Source of the DNA: Sipunculus nudus
Lineage: Eukaryota; Annelida; Sipuncula; Golfingiida; Sipunculidae
Length of the DNA stretch: 64,000 nt
Assembly: GCA_026874595.1 (NCBI GenBank)
Contig: CM049315.1
Coordinates: 3,904,664 to 3,968,663 of the forward strand
Reading direction: 5' to 3'
Shown: positions 46,601 to 58,273 of the stretch, one piece after another
Layout of the letters: each line of letters begins with the position of its first letter
How positions within the stretch are numbered: position 1 is the first letter of the stretch
Notes under the pieces: generated by a model
The model's database searches: none
Told to the model about the DNA's origin: nothing
The model's input: the letters and a program-made list of their open reading frames with translations, nothing else
Position numbers and translations under genes: made by a program

Positions 46601-47365
46601 ATGAGATAAACCAGCCTGTCAAAAATGATATAAACCAGCCTGTCAAAAATGAGATAAACCAGCCAGTCAAATATAAGATAAACCAGCTTGTCAAATATGA
46701 GATAAACCAGCCTGTCAAAAACGAGATTAACCAGCCTGTCAAAAATGAGATAAACCAGACTGTCAAAAATGAGATGAACCAGCCTGTCAAAAATGAGATA
46801 AACCAGCCTGTCAAATATGAGACAAACCAGCAGTCAAAAATGTTATAAACCCGCTTGTCAAATATGAGATAAACCAGCCTATCAAATATGAGAAAAACCA
46901 GCCTGTCAAAATTGTGATAAACCAGCTTGTCAAATATGAGATATACCAGCCAGTCAAAAATGAGATAAAACCAGCCAGTCAAAAATGAGATAAACCAGTC
47001 TGTCAAATGAGATAAACCAGCCTGTCAAATATGAGATAAACCAGCTTGTCAAATATGATATAAACCAGCTTGTCAAATATGAGATAAACCAGCTTGTCAA
47101 ATATGAGATAAACCAGCTTGTCAAAAATGAGATAAACCAGCCTGTCAAAAATGTGATAAACCAGCTTGTCAAATATGAGACAAACCAGCCTGTCAAAAAT
47201 GTGATAAACCAGCTTGTCAAATATGAGATAAACCAGCCTGTCAAATATAAGATAAACCAGCCTGTCAAATATGAGATAAACCAGCCTGTCAAAAATGAGA
47301 TAAACCAGCTTGTCAAATATGAGATAAACCAGCCTATCAAATATGAGAAAAACCAGCCTGTCAGT
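43652..47365. repeat. 24-bp minisatellite, about 155 copies, with higher-order blocks
   Basis: The unit (GATAAACCAG...TGTCAAA plus TATGA or AATGA) repeats every 24 bases. Common variants are CCTG/CTTG and ATATG/AAATG; rarer 22- and 23-base units (TGTCAAATGAG; CCAGCAGTC) shift phase. A signature block containing GATATACCAGCCAGTC and GATAAAACCAGCC occurs at about 44080-44150, 45700-45770 and 46940-47010, and its lead-in (CAGCCTATCAAATATGAG) occurs a fourth time at the right edge. The array therefore consists of multi-unit higher-order blocks of about 1.2-1.6 kb. Because 24 is divisible by three, long frames up to 310 codons are open on both strands; they are by-products of the repeat. Confidence 0.96.
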
Positions 47366-50016
47366 CTCAGTTTATCACTTCATTCATAATCTCCTGCAGG
47401 ATAAAGGGTCTGAAAAACTGCAAGATTTCTCTCATGCAGCAATTTAAAATGTCATCATCAAAAGGTATCATAGGGAGCTAAACCACTATTATACACGAAA
47501 CATGTCTGTTACCTGATAATTCAGAATAATGCTGATAAAATGAACAGAGCTATGCTGATAAAAAACATGGCAACATGTGCTTTGTCCAAAGAGATTGGTA
47601 TGTTATTACTCTTCTGCCTCCTCCCTTGTCCATGTACCAAACCTTTATAAAGTTTTTTGGAAAACTGCTGAGTTGTTTTTGCAAAATACTTACAATAATA
47701 CAATAATACATAATAAAATAATACAATAATACATAATACGAACAAACAGACGTGTTAACACAACCTAAAAAAGTAAGTACTCTTTGTGATGACACTTTAT
47801 GAAGACTGAACTTGGTTTATGAACATTTTGGTATCTTTCAATCCTTGTTGAACAGAAGGATCATACTGGTCCACTGTACTAAACAATACTGATTTCATAT
47901 CACTTAATTATAACTGATATTAATGTTAAATTTTTAACAGTAATTTATAATTGTAAATTATGTATTTATCTATGTCTTAATTCAAGGAATTATTGTTTAA
48001 CTTAGGCATGGAAAGCATTAATTGTTTGAAACTGAAATTTATTTTATTTGTTTCTATTCTATGAATTAAAAGAGTACGGAGATCATCAAAAATTTATACA
48101 GAAAAAGTAGGGTGTGTTTGATTTTTATTAATATTTTCAGTCAAACAAGAAATTTCAGGCCAAAAAGTCTATAAAACCAGTGGCCAAAAGATATACAGAC
48201 CATAAGATAATTCAATATTTTCCAGTTTTATTGTCAATTTTACTCTTACTTTATGATTACACAGAATGGACTAGCCATTCAATACATCATATTACAATAA
48301 GTACTTGTAGATAGGTACTTGAAATACAATACTGAAGCTACCTAAAGTTGATTATTCACCCATGTTACAATTCGATTTTCATGGAACAAAGACTGCATTT
48401 GTGTATCTGTAATAGAGACAACTGAAATATGATACTCTGACCAAAGATCTAACAATGAAACTGATTGCAAAAACTTCATGTTTTCATATATGTGTAACAA
48501 TATTAAGGTTACATAAATCTGCAATAAAGAATTACTTGTCTTTGACATTCAATTAATCCCAAAATAAATAAAAGGATCCAATTCATAATGTCATGCAGTT
48601 TAATAATTTTACACCAACTATGTTTTACTGTTTCCTTTGATAACTAACAAACTTACAAAAAGCAGAGAACTTATACTGTAATATGTAACTTGGCCAGTCT
48701 CTGGTGACCACATCAATTAATATAAATAAAAGAAGACATTTTAACCAGCTTCTCTTGATAATTTATCATTTTTGACCAGTGAATTCAAGTATTATAACCA
48801 AGTATTAAAAAAATATGTCTGAATGAAGTCTGAGTGAATATTGTATGCATTTAATACTTTAAACTGCAGGCTGAAGCATGGAATGAATATGTGTACTTAG
48901 CCCATGACATAATAGAAGCAGAATGGAAAAACATACTCATTACTCCTGTGTAATTTAAAGTCCCCTTCAAGGCTATTAAGGGCTTAAAATGGAAGAAGAA
49001 CGAATTAAACTAAATGATCATTATTACATCACTAAAATCTTGATAAAACATGTGACCATCTGTCTACAACATTTCCTATTTCTATATAAACCCAACTACC
49101 ACACAAACAAACCAACATGCAACAACATACTATACTAGAAGCTGACAGATTACATGGTAGACATAAGTCAGCTACAACCTCTACCAGACAGAGTTAATTA
49201 ATACAACTATACCTTCACATGCAAAACCTGAGAATTGGAATCATCAACAAGTCTTTGTCCCTTGTGTTTGATGTACATGCATGGGTATGTCGGGCTGTAA
49301 CAAGTTTATGTTGATTTAATCCTCGTAGCTTGGTTATGACCCATACTAGTTAGTGTATGTCTGATTTTCAAATTGCATGATTTAACCTAAAGTTCTGGTA
49401 CATTTTGATCCACACACTACAAAATATTAAAGCTTTGATGCACCTTATTCTGCTGTGTATTTCAGTTTTTGATATTTACACAATACATGTAGATATGATA
49501 ACAACTTTACCTGGTTTGCTTGGTTATGACCATTTTAGTTATGCTCTGGTGTATTCTAGCTTTGTTGTAGTCCACAGCGAGGACACGTGAATCCATTTTC
49601 CTCTCTGCACTAGACTGAGGACAAGTCACAAGCACTACTACAGAAATGGGTCAATGATTCATACGCAGTAGATAAAAAAACAGGCTATGAAAGGTACATG
49701 TCTACTAGACCAGTACATATCATTACTAGTAATTGTGCATAAACTGTCATGTTTTAAACACCTGAAGAGCACCAGCAAATATGTTATAGAGGGATTATAA
49801 ATGTAAACACTTTCGACTTAATTACTGATGAGCTGACACCTGAGACTCGATTAATTGTATTGACATTAGCAGCAAGCATGTCAGCTGTTTGCCTGCTAGG
49901 GTGTCATTAGGGACCAGTATTATCAATTACATTACAGACAGGCAATGCAACCAATCCACTACAGCTTGGAAATGATGAGCTATTATTCATAATACTACTT
50001 CACTTATGCACTCATT
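47366..50016. other. Unassigned intergenic sequence
   Basis: AT-rich sequence with no recognised gene. A short AATAC/AATAAT-rich patch lies near 47690-47740. Open frames (for example 47521-47745 minus and 48342-48548 minus) are short and featureless. Confidence 0.5.
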
Positions 50017-50322
50017 TGCAGTTTGGTCACATATTAGGATGCACATTACTGTGCAATTTTGTCACGCATCATGATGCACACTGATGTGCAGTTTGGTCAT
50101 ATATCATGATGCTCACTGATGTGCAGTTTGGTCATTTATCATGATCAACACTGTTGTGCAGTTTGGTCACATATCATGATACACACTCATGTGCAGTTTT
50201 GTCACATATCATGATCCACACTGTTGTGCAGTTTTGTAACACATCATGATACACACTGTTGTGCAGTTTGGTCACGTATCATGATACACACTGATGTGCA
50301 GTTCGGTCTCATATCATGATAC
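50017..50322. repeat. 35-bp minisatellite, about 9 copies
   Basis: GTGCAGTTTGGTCA followed by ATATCATGATGCACACTGAT-like sequence recurs every 35 bases (50051, 50086, 50121, 50156...). Copies differ at single sites. The core ATATCATGAT contains the palindrome ATCATGAT. Confidence 0.9.
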
Positions 50323-51288
50323 AGCCTGAAAAACAATGCATCTTTAATATACTGGATTTCAAGGTTTAATAAGTGTCATACATATTAATTAAGCAGTTAA
50401 TCTGAACTCAATTTAAGACTTACAAATATATTATATTAAATTTTATTATATTACATTTCTGGTTTTCCTTTGGTTTTATTTATCAATGTTCCTGACAGAG
50501 CACATTTTGATAATTTAGTGAATAAACATATTCTGAAGGTTAGAAAGCTGTACTTTGAAACATTTTATATTAACTTTATGAGACTGTTGACTCAAAAAGA
50601 ACACTGCATTATAAAATCACCAGTGATTTTACAGAAAAGCCACAACACCCACCACCACAAAGGCAAAAGCAGCATACATTCCCTCCACTGATCCCTGCAG
50701 CAAAGACCCAGCCATGCCAATCAAGAGTGGAATCTGATCCGCAAAATGACAGAGCTTTGAGATGAATGCCAGTTTATACTTGCAGTTTCTGCCACTTAGA
50801 CAATGTTAGCAAGTTTTTTCCAATGTATTATTGTAGTTTAACTTTAAAATCGGTACAAAAGATATATACCAATGTATGTTTCATTTCCCAGAGTGACTGT
50901 CTGATGTGAGCTCATACAATTTAATTTAAAATAGCATCAGTTCTAATGAATCAAGGAGATTTAAAAAGAACCATTAATTTAACAGGAGTTGGGACTGATT
51001 TAAGAAATGTGAGATGAACAGATTTAGAGTCTTCTTAAATAATTGACCAAAGCAGAAGGATGTGGAAACTGGTACATACAAGATGAAATGAGGATCGCAT
51101 GCACCTCAGATCAGGGTCTCTTTGATCAGTGGCAGCTTCAAAGGAAACACCCAAGTACTTAAATGTCACTGAAAAAAATCACTTATCAAACTGAGCCAAT
51201 GCAGCTCAGCCTGCATGGTTTCCGTTTTAGCTAATACTGGATTCCTACTAAGTCTTGTCTATAAAATAATAATAAAAAAAATATAAAA
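50323..51288. other. Unassigned intergenic sequence
   Basis: No recognised gene or repeat. Confidence 0.5.
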
Positions 51289-54200
51289 ACTAGATATTTC
51301 TTGGAACCTCAAGTGCCATAGTATCCCCAGACAAATAATCCCCCCCCCCTCCTTTAAGAATAGGCCCCCATCTTCAGCAGCATATACTGACACTTGGCAA
51401 GCAACTATGGTTTCTTCCATCTATCAACTTGAGAAACAATATTTTTCACCAAATATGGGGCCCAATATGTTAAATCTCTCTTGAGAAAAGAGCATTAATC
51501 TATTTTACCGAAATTGGAAGGTAAGATGGAAGAGTCTAAGATCTATGGATATGCACAATTTCTGGCCTAAAGGGCAAATCACTCCTCAGAAAAAGGGCAT
51601 TAATATATTTTACGGAAACTGGAAGGTATGTGATGCCACCTGTCTGGTCAGGGCCCAACAAATTTATTTTTTGCTGACTAGCCCATGACTAGCCCAAGTT
51701 TGATTTTTGACTAGCCCACAGACAAATTTCACTAGCCAAGTATGTTTCAACAAAATTAAATTAAAAATTAAATATCAAAAAAATAATCTGATGACAATGA
51801 GACATTTTGGCCAAGATGGCGTCCAGGAAAGTCAAATAGACAAAATATATGAATTCCTTTATACATACATTCATGTTTGTGTCTGGTATTAACACTATAC
51901 ATGAGATGTATTCATTTGTTTTTGATGTTTGCAAAATAGTGAAAACAAGACCTTTATTATAAAAATTTAATGGTGTCAACAGTATTGAGAAAACATGAAA
52001 AATGAGTACCCCTTCCCCACCATCCCGGATTTAGAATTTAAAATTGCCAAAAATGTGTCTTTTGATTACAAAAATGCAGCGTGCACCTCAAGGTTGCAGA
52101 GAAAATCTTGTCTCCTGATCTGCTCGTCGTTTCTATTTTTTTTTTATTTTACAATAAATCAGTTACCTTAAAAAATGTCCACAAATTCATAACAAACTTC
52201 CTTTAGGGTATCCAAAAATGTTCCTTGACTTATACAATTGTCATTCTATTCTAAATCTTAATCTGGGCTGAAAATTGTTACTTTCTGGAATTTTCAAGAA
52301 AATATCAGAATATTTTCACCAATTACCTGTGGTCATAATTGTTTATGTCATGTTCGTTGCCCTTATGCTCATTTGAAAATCTCACTGGTCAACTGAATTC
52401 ATTCAGAAAAATTTGAAGGTACAACGTGAACATGTGCCCATTTTGGATAAAAAATAACATGAAAACAAGTGATTTTTGTTTTAAACTGAGGTGGGTTGAC
52501 GATCGGTGATCTGCCAGAGAAATCTCTTGACTCTTTTTGATCCCGTCGGCTGTCATGAAGAGCTCACACAAGACAGATTGAATGGGACAAGTGGCTGTTC
52601 CTTTTACCGTACACAGTACACTGCGCACAGCTGTTCAAATTAATTTCTAATAGATGAACAGGGAAGTACAGCACAGAACGGAACAGCTTACTGGAGCGCC
52701 ACCGTGTGTTTGTTTAAGAGACTTAAGTTGATGTTCTATGTGACAACGCACGCAACCGCGTATTACATTGGATTTGTTTCCACTGGCAGTATGACTTTTT
52801 GGACATAACAGTTCATCAAATAGTAGAAATATTACTGCTGAAATGAATTATGTTATTATATTATACAGTGTAAGATAAAACAAGCCAAATATCTTTGAAT
52901 AACTTTTGAGACCAGCTAGCATAAAAGTCAGTACTACCAACCGTGTCCATTAACAAGTTCTGCTGCTTGCCTCGCGGTTCACTACAGGAAAAGTGTCAAA
53001 GCTGAAAGAAAAGAAACTGCAGGGGACAGTATCGACGCTGATTGTAGCACTAAAGTGGTCACAAGGAAGGTGGAAAGATGATATTCAGACATTTTGGCAA
53101 CGAATTTTCACACATTTTGTCATCGAAATTTTGGCGCTAAGGAAAAATCGTTCTCGTAAGAAGCATTTTGCCTAACCTTCGCCGAATGAAACGATCCTCC
53201 TCGCAGTTGATCCGTTTAAATTTTAATGTCATTAGATCCCTGTTGGGGTTTTAGAGTGTGTGTAATGATTAACTCGTTTATGACTAGCCCATCGGACTTA
53301 CCAGCCTGGACTTTAGGGTAGTCCGATGGCGAACTTGGGTAGCCCCGGGCGTCGGGCTATAGGGTTTGTCGGGACCTGCTGGTTTACGAGAAAACTTTCC
53401 AAGATGGATGGACATGCCAAATTTCAGACCAATACCTTGAACCAATCCGGAGATATGAGCAATTTTCACCCAAAGCACATACATGTACAGATGGATGCCA
53501 CACCAAAACAATTGCAGATGGCGCTTCAGTCTTAGGTACAAGATGAAGGAGTCCAAGATCTATGGATATGCACATTTTCAGGCCAAAATGGGCCAAATCA
53601 CTCCTCATAAAAAAGGCATTAATTTATTCTACAAAAACGGGAAGGTAGGTGGTGTCACCTGTCAGGTTTATGAGAAAACTTTCCAAGAGGGATGGACATG
53701 CCAAATTTCAGACCAATACCATGAACCACTCTGGAAATATGAGTGATTTCCACCGAAAGCAAACATACGGATGGGGGCCACACAATTACGATTGCAGATA
53801 GCGCCACCAGTCTTGAATACAAGATGTAGGTATCCAAGATCAATGGACATGCACAATTTCAGCCAAATCTGTCCATTAGTTTTAGACTTACAATGCTCAC
53901 AGTACTGTCAAGTGGCAATGATGGGTAATTAAAAGGCCCAAAAACAAGAAAAGGACAGAGGGTGGTGCCACCTGTTTTCCGCAGAAGACAAAGATATCCA
54001 AGATCTTCGGTCAATTTGAATTTTGGACCAATCCATGCATTGCTTATTGAGATATTTATGAGTTTGTGTGATTTTTACCATGTTTGGCAATATTCAAGGT
54101 CAAGGCCACTCTCATAGGAAAGGTCATGACCCCAATTTATATATACATCATCCCACAACTCATGTCTATGTAAATGCATGATATGAAAGAAATCTGTCCA

Positions 54201-54613
54201 TTAGATTTTTACTTATATTGCTCATAGTACTGTTAAGTGGCAATGAATGGGGTATTAAACTGCACGAAAACAAGAAAGGGATAACAGGTGGCGCCAAAAG
54301 TTTTGGGTACATGACAACAGTATCAAAGATCTTCAGTCAAGAAGATTTTTGGATCAACCCATGCAAGATTTCTTGAGATATTTAAGAATTTGTATGATTT
54401 TCCCCCTAAAATGGACCTATTCAAGGTCAAGGTAACTCTCCTAGTAAAGGTCATGACCCCATTTTTAATAGGCTTTGTCCTCTCACCCATATCTATGCAC
54501 GTGTCAAGTTTGGTAAAGATCTGTAAAACATTTTTTGAGTCCAAACAAAATCTCTGTGGCAACTGCGCGACTGTGCTGAAACCATAGTATCCCGACTTTG
54601 TCTGGGGATACAA
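51289..54613 (+). mobile_element. Family B element, copy 2, split by a hAT-like element
   Basis: The left end is ACTAGATATTTCTTGG followed by GTATCCCCAGAC; the right end is GTATCCCGAC-TTT-GTCTGGGGATACAAT. The inner sequence matches copy 1 (AATAGGCCCCCATCTTCAGCAG; TTTGGCAATATTCAAGG; TCATGACCCCA) but lacks the large 288-bp array; instead it has modules with GGTGGTGTCACCTGTC and TTTCAGACCAATACC. Excluding the insertion at 51649-53378 the copy is about 1.6 kb, so family B varies in length mainly through its core repeats. Confidence 0.7.
51649..53378. mobile_element. Non-autonomous TIR element, hAT-like (about 1.7 kb)
   Basis: The left end CAGGGCCCAACAAATTT and the reverse complement of the right end (CAGGTCCCGACAAACCCT) agree at most positions, and CAGGG-type termini are usual for hAT elements. 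Both subterminal regions carry repeated GACTAGCCCA motifs. The flanking family B sequence reads CCTGTCTGGT before and CTGGTTTACGAG after, so a 5-base CTGGT duplication is visible; hAT would give 8, so the superfamily is tentative. No transposase frame is recognisable. Confidence 0.6.
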
Positions 54614-55663
54614 TAAGTTTAACTCATAATTATATATTCTCCATAAAAATAATGGTGTTTTCACACAGTGGAGGAAGATGAGACAGTGTACAAGAAACAG
54701 ATTTACGGTAACAAAGTCCTAGGAATGATTAAGTCCAGTCTTATAAACAACAAAACTCATTGAGCCGAAATGTTGAACTCGATGACCCAACAGCATTTCA
54801 AGGGACGGCCCTACAATCAACCTCACAGACAGATGTTATTGGTACTATGAAAGAGCCTACCATGCTGTAAATCCTTGATGAAGCAGGCTGTCTAATAAGC
54901 AACAGAGAGCAAGGTCCTTTCACTGGTTTTTCGCTTGGAATTTGAGCATAATCTACAATATAGCGTGCTTCAAGAAAACATGAAAGTCAGGGTCATAGAC
55001 AGAGTAATCAGTTAGTGTCCCAAAGCTGCCAAGTCAATGAAAGCATTATTTGTACATGCCCTTAGCACGCCTATGGCTGTGAAATTCATTAAACATAATA
55101 GAAATGAGTTGTATAACATACTGTGCTGCATAACATAGGTACATTAAGATTTATAATTCCTATAGAAGTCATCCCCCAAAGCCCAGATCCCAAACACGAC
55201 TGTTTGCCAATATGGCCCGCCTGCAGACCAATCAAGATTGAGACTGGCCTTAATCCTGTTTTTTAATCCTGAGAGAAACTATGACACATCTGTCTTGTGA
55301 TGTGAACTGTACTGATGAATTATATACCAAACAAATCTTCTATCATTGTTTATTCCATAACTCCATGTACATCTGTAAAGGTTACAGAGTAGTTCTTGTT
55401 AACTCCCCTCTCTCAAAAAGCTCCCACTCTCCAAGAACTATTTTTCTCCAAGAACTACTTCCTCCAAGAAATCTCCATCTCTACTGTTCCTTCCTCCTTT
55501 TTCTGGTCATATAAGGCTGTGTACAGACTAAGATTGCTCTCAGATGTCAGATTGATCCTATCGTGGCTAGCACAACATTCAGTCAGTGGAACTGGCTTTG
55601 TTGGGTTATCAACAGGTCTCAACGAGACCTGGTCCTTGGTCATGCCCTCTTACGCTAACCTTA
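54614..55663. other. Unassigned sequence with a possible MITE end
   Basis: No recognised gene. At 55513-55527 GGCTGTGTACAGAC matches, in reverse orientation, GTCTGTACACAGCC near 62432-62445. A perfect hairpin CAGGTCTC-AAC-GAGACCTG lies at about 55611-55629, and a related degenerate version occurs near 62355. The two loci may be copies of one short TIR element, but I cannot define its ends. Confidence 0.4.
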
Positions 55664-56558
55664 ACAAGTGATCCATTGGTCATGAAGCTCAGCCGACTGA
55701 CATGTTGATAATATGTCCTAGCACAGACAACTAATTAAGATAGGTGGCATCATTGTTCATGCATAATAGCTCAAGTTCATCAAGACCCATAAGCACAACA
55801 TATTTGATGACAATCCAACCAGCCTTTCATGAGGAATCTGGCAATTTGTGTGTATTTTGCATTATTTCTGGAATGCTCAAACATACCAAAAAACTCTGAG
55901 AATATAGGTCACTGTGACCCAATTTCAGGTTTCTGGGGAGAACTTTTGAGGAACTCTCAGAATGTCACGTTAGAAGATTCTGGGCCCCATGGTTTTGATT
56001 TGTGCCCTACTTTCGTATCAAATTTTCAATTATTCTGGGGGTACTTCTGAGCCCAACAGCTCGGACAATATGGGTGACAGAGACCAAATTTCAGGTTTTC
56101 TAAGGAGACTTTTCATGGGCCTCCCAGCATTTAAAAAAAAAGATTCTAGGTGTAGTTGTTTTGATTTGTGCCCTGATAATAGATGACTGCATCTTTTAAG
56201 GTCTCAAAAATAGATAAAAAATAGTACAAAGATAAAAAAATATAGGTGGCACCACCAGTCTGCAGAAACTGATAAAACACTCCATGATCAATATCAATGA
56301 AAAGAATCATGGTGATCAATGCATTAGTTGTTCAGATACTTCAGCTTTTGTATCAAATTTTTCATTATTCTCAGAGGTACTTCGGAGCTCAATAGCTTGA
56401 AGAATATTGGAAACAGAGACCTAATTCCAGGTTTTCATGGAGATTTTTCATGGACCTATCTGTATTGTAATGTCAGAAGATTCCAGGTCCAGCGGTTAAG
56501 ATTTGTGCCCTGTTTTGTGTCACAGATGACAGCATCTTTTGAGGTCTCAAAAATAGAG
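55664..56558 (+). mobile_element. Family A 5' portion (subfamily 2) with two internal modules
   Basis: The start AAGTGATCCATTGGTCATGA, GCTCAGC and CTGACATGTTGA match 27338 closely. Modules with GTGACCCAATTTCAGG, AGAGACCAAATTTCAGG and AGAGACCTAATTCCAGG follow, plus GGTGGCACCACCAGTCTGCAG near 56246. No hairpin; it ends in CTCAAAAATAGAGAA, directly against the next element's 5' box. Confidence 0.65.
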
Positions 56559-58273
56559 AACAAGGGACCCATGTGTCACAGTGCTCAGCTGTTATATATG
56601 ATAAAAAAGTATGATTTAGAAATGAGGCACATGCTTGTTTTGTGTGCAAATAAATATAAGCTGTATTATGAGTTGTGGGTGTTTAGCTTATGTATGATTT
56701 TGATAGTATCTTTGGAGACAGGGAAGAGGATTGATTTCATTTATTTTATCAACAAATGGTGTGCTATTGTCACACAGATTTTGACTTGGCCATATAACTT
56801 ATAAGCAGAACATATAATATAAGAGTTTAACTATTTATTAAAAATAATTACAAATTGTCCCAAATATAATTTTTATTAAAAATAATAAGAGAATCGTATG
56901 ATTTTAAAAAATAAAATACAACTATATTGATTATTAAAATAATATCAAAGAATATATTCATGAATGCATTCATGAATACATTTTGAAAGTATTTGCACTG
57001 GTATTCATATACTTTCATTTTTACCTGAATTCCCTGAAATTTTATAATGGAGTACATATTCATATTCGTATTCAAATACATTTGCAAAGTATTCACACCA
57101 TGTCTGGTATTTATTCAGTTTTCACCAAACGATGTTGAGAATCCAGAATATACAAAATTCACACATTTAAATAATGATCATAAGTACCTGGTTTTATGGC
57201 TTTTATTCATATTAAATAAAAAATAAATGTAATATATTCATTTTGGACTAATTTCACATCAATGTACACACTAGACACAGAAGGAATCTAGATTAATATT
57301 ATTAACTGCATCTATGCCTATCATTAATTTCCTTCATATGATCCCTAATGATTAGTAATGAATAATATGATTTATTTTTTTTATCATTAAAATTGAACTG
57401 AAAAATACCATAGGTGACTGCATGGTGTTATTTGGAATACGTGACATTCTATCAATCGATACAAGATTCTTATATCATCAGTAACTGCAAGTTAATTTCC
57501 TGTTATTATCAACTAACAAATTCCTTTTCCATTTTTCTTAAATTTGTTATTAAAAACCAATAAAAATTTCTTAATTAATTGTTTTTTCTTATGTTGTTAG
57601 TTAAAACTACTAGATGAGTTGGGTTGGACACCTGGATCAACTGTGGCTAGCCATAAGCTGCCTGGCTGCCCCAGTGTATGCCTCCCTTCAGGCGTGCAAA
57701 ATTTGATGAAAGGTTAACAAGGTCAACATACAGGTGACTCAAGAGGGGCTGGGGAGAGCCAAGGTCTGACATGGTCTCATAAAAACATTAATAAAAGCTA
57801 CAATATTTGGCCTATTTCTTTCAGCTTTCTAAACAAAAAAGCTGAAATCCTTATGTGTGCATGATATGAAAATTATATCAACAGTGCTCACAGGTAACAA
57901 ACATGCCATGGTCAAAGTTTAGCAAAATTTAAGGTACTAATTTTATATTTATACTTATAACTTATTGAATTTGAAAAATTCAGAACTAATTTTGGGTATT
58001 CAATTGAATCTTGATTAAATAATGTTACATCGCTGACATAAAATCTCTAGCTTCAGCAATCCTCTTGTTAAGGGAGTAAATATATTTCTTGATTTTTTAC
58101 AAAGTGCATTATGTTTGGGCCCATAACTTAAAACAATTACGCAATACTGACATCATTTCTGGCATATGCATTGAGAATGTATAGAAAAATATGTATATTA
58201 TATATGATTAAAGTCAGATCAGTGGTTTTGATATTAGGCAGTCTTGAAGTGTAACAATGGGTTTTTTAATGGA

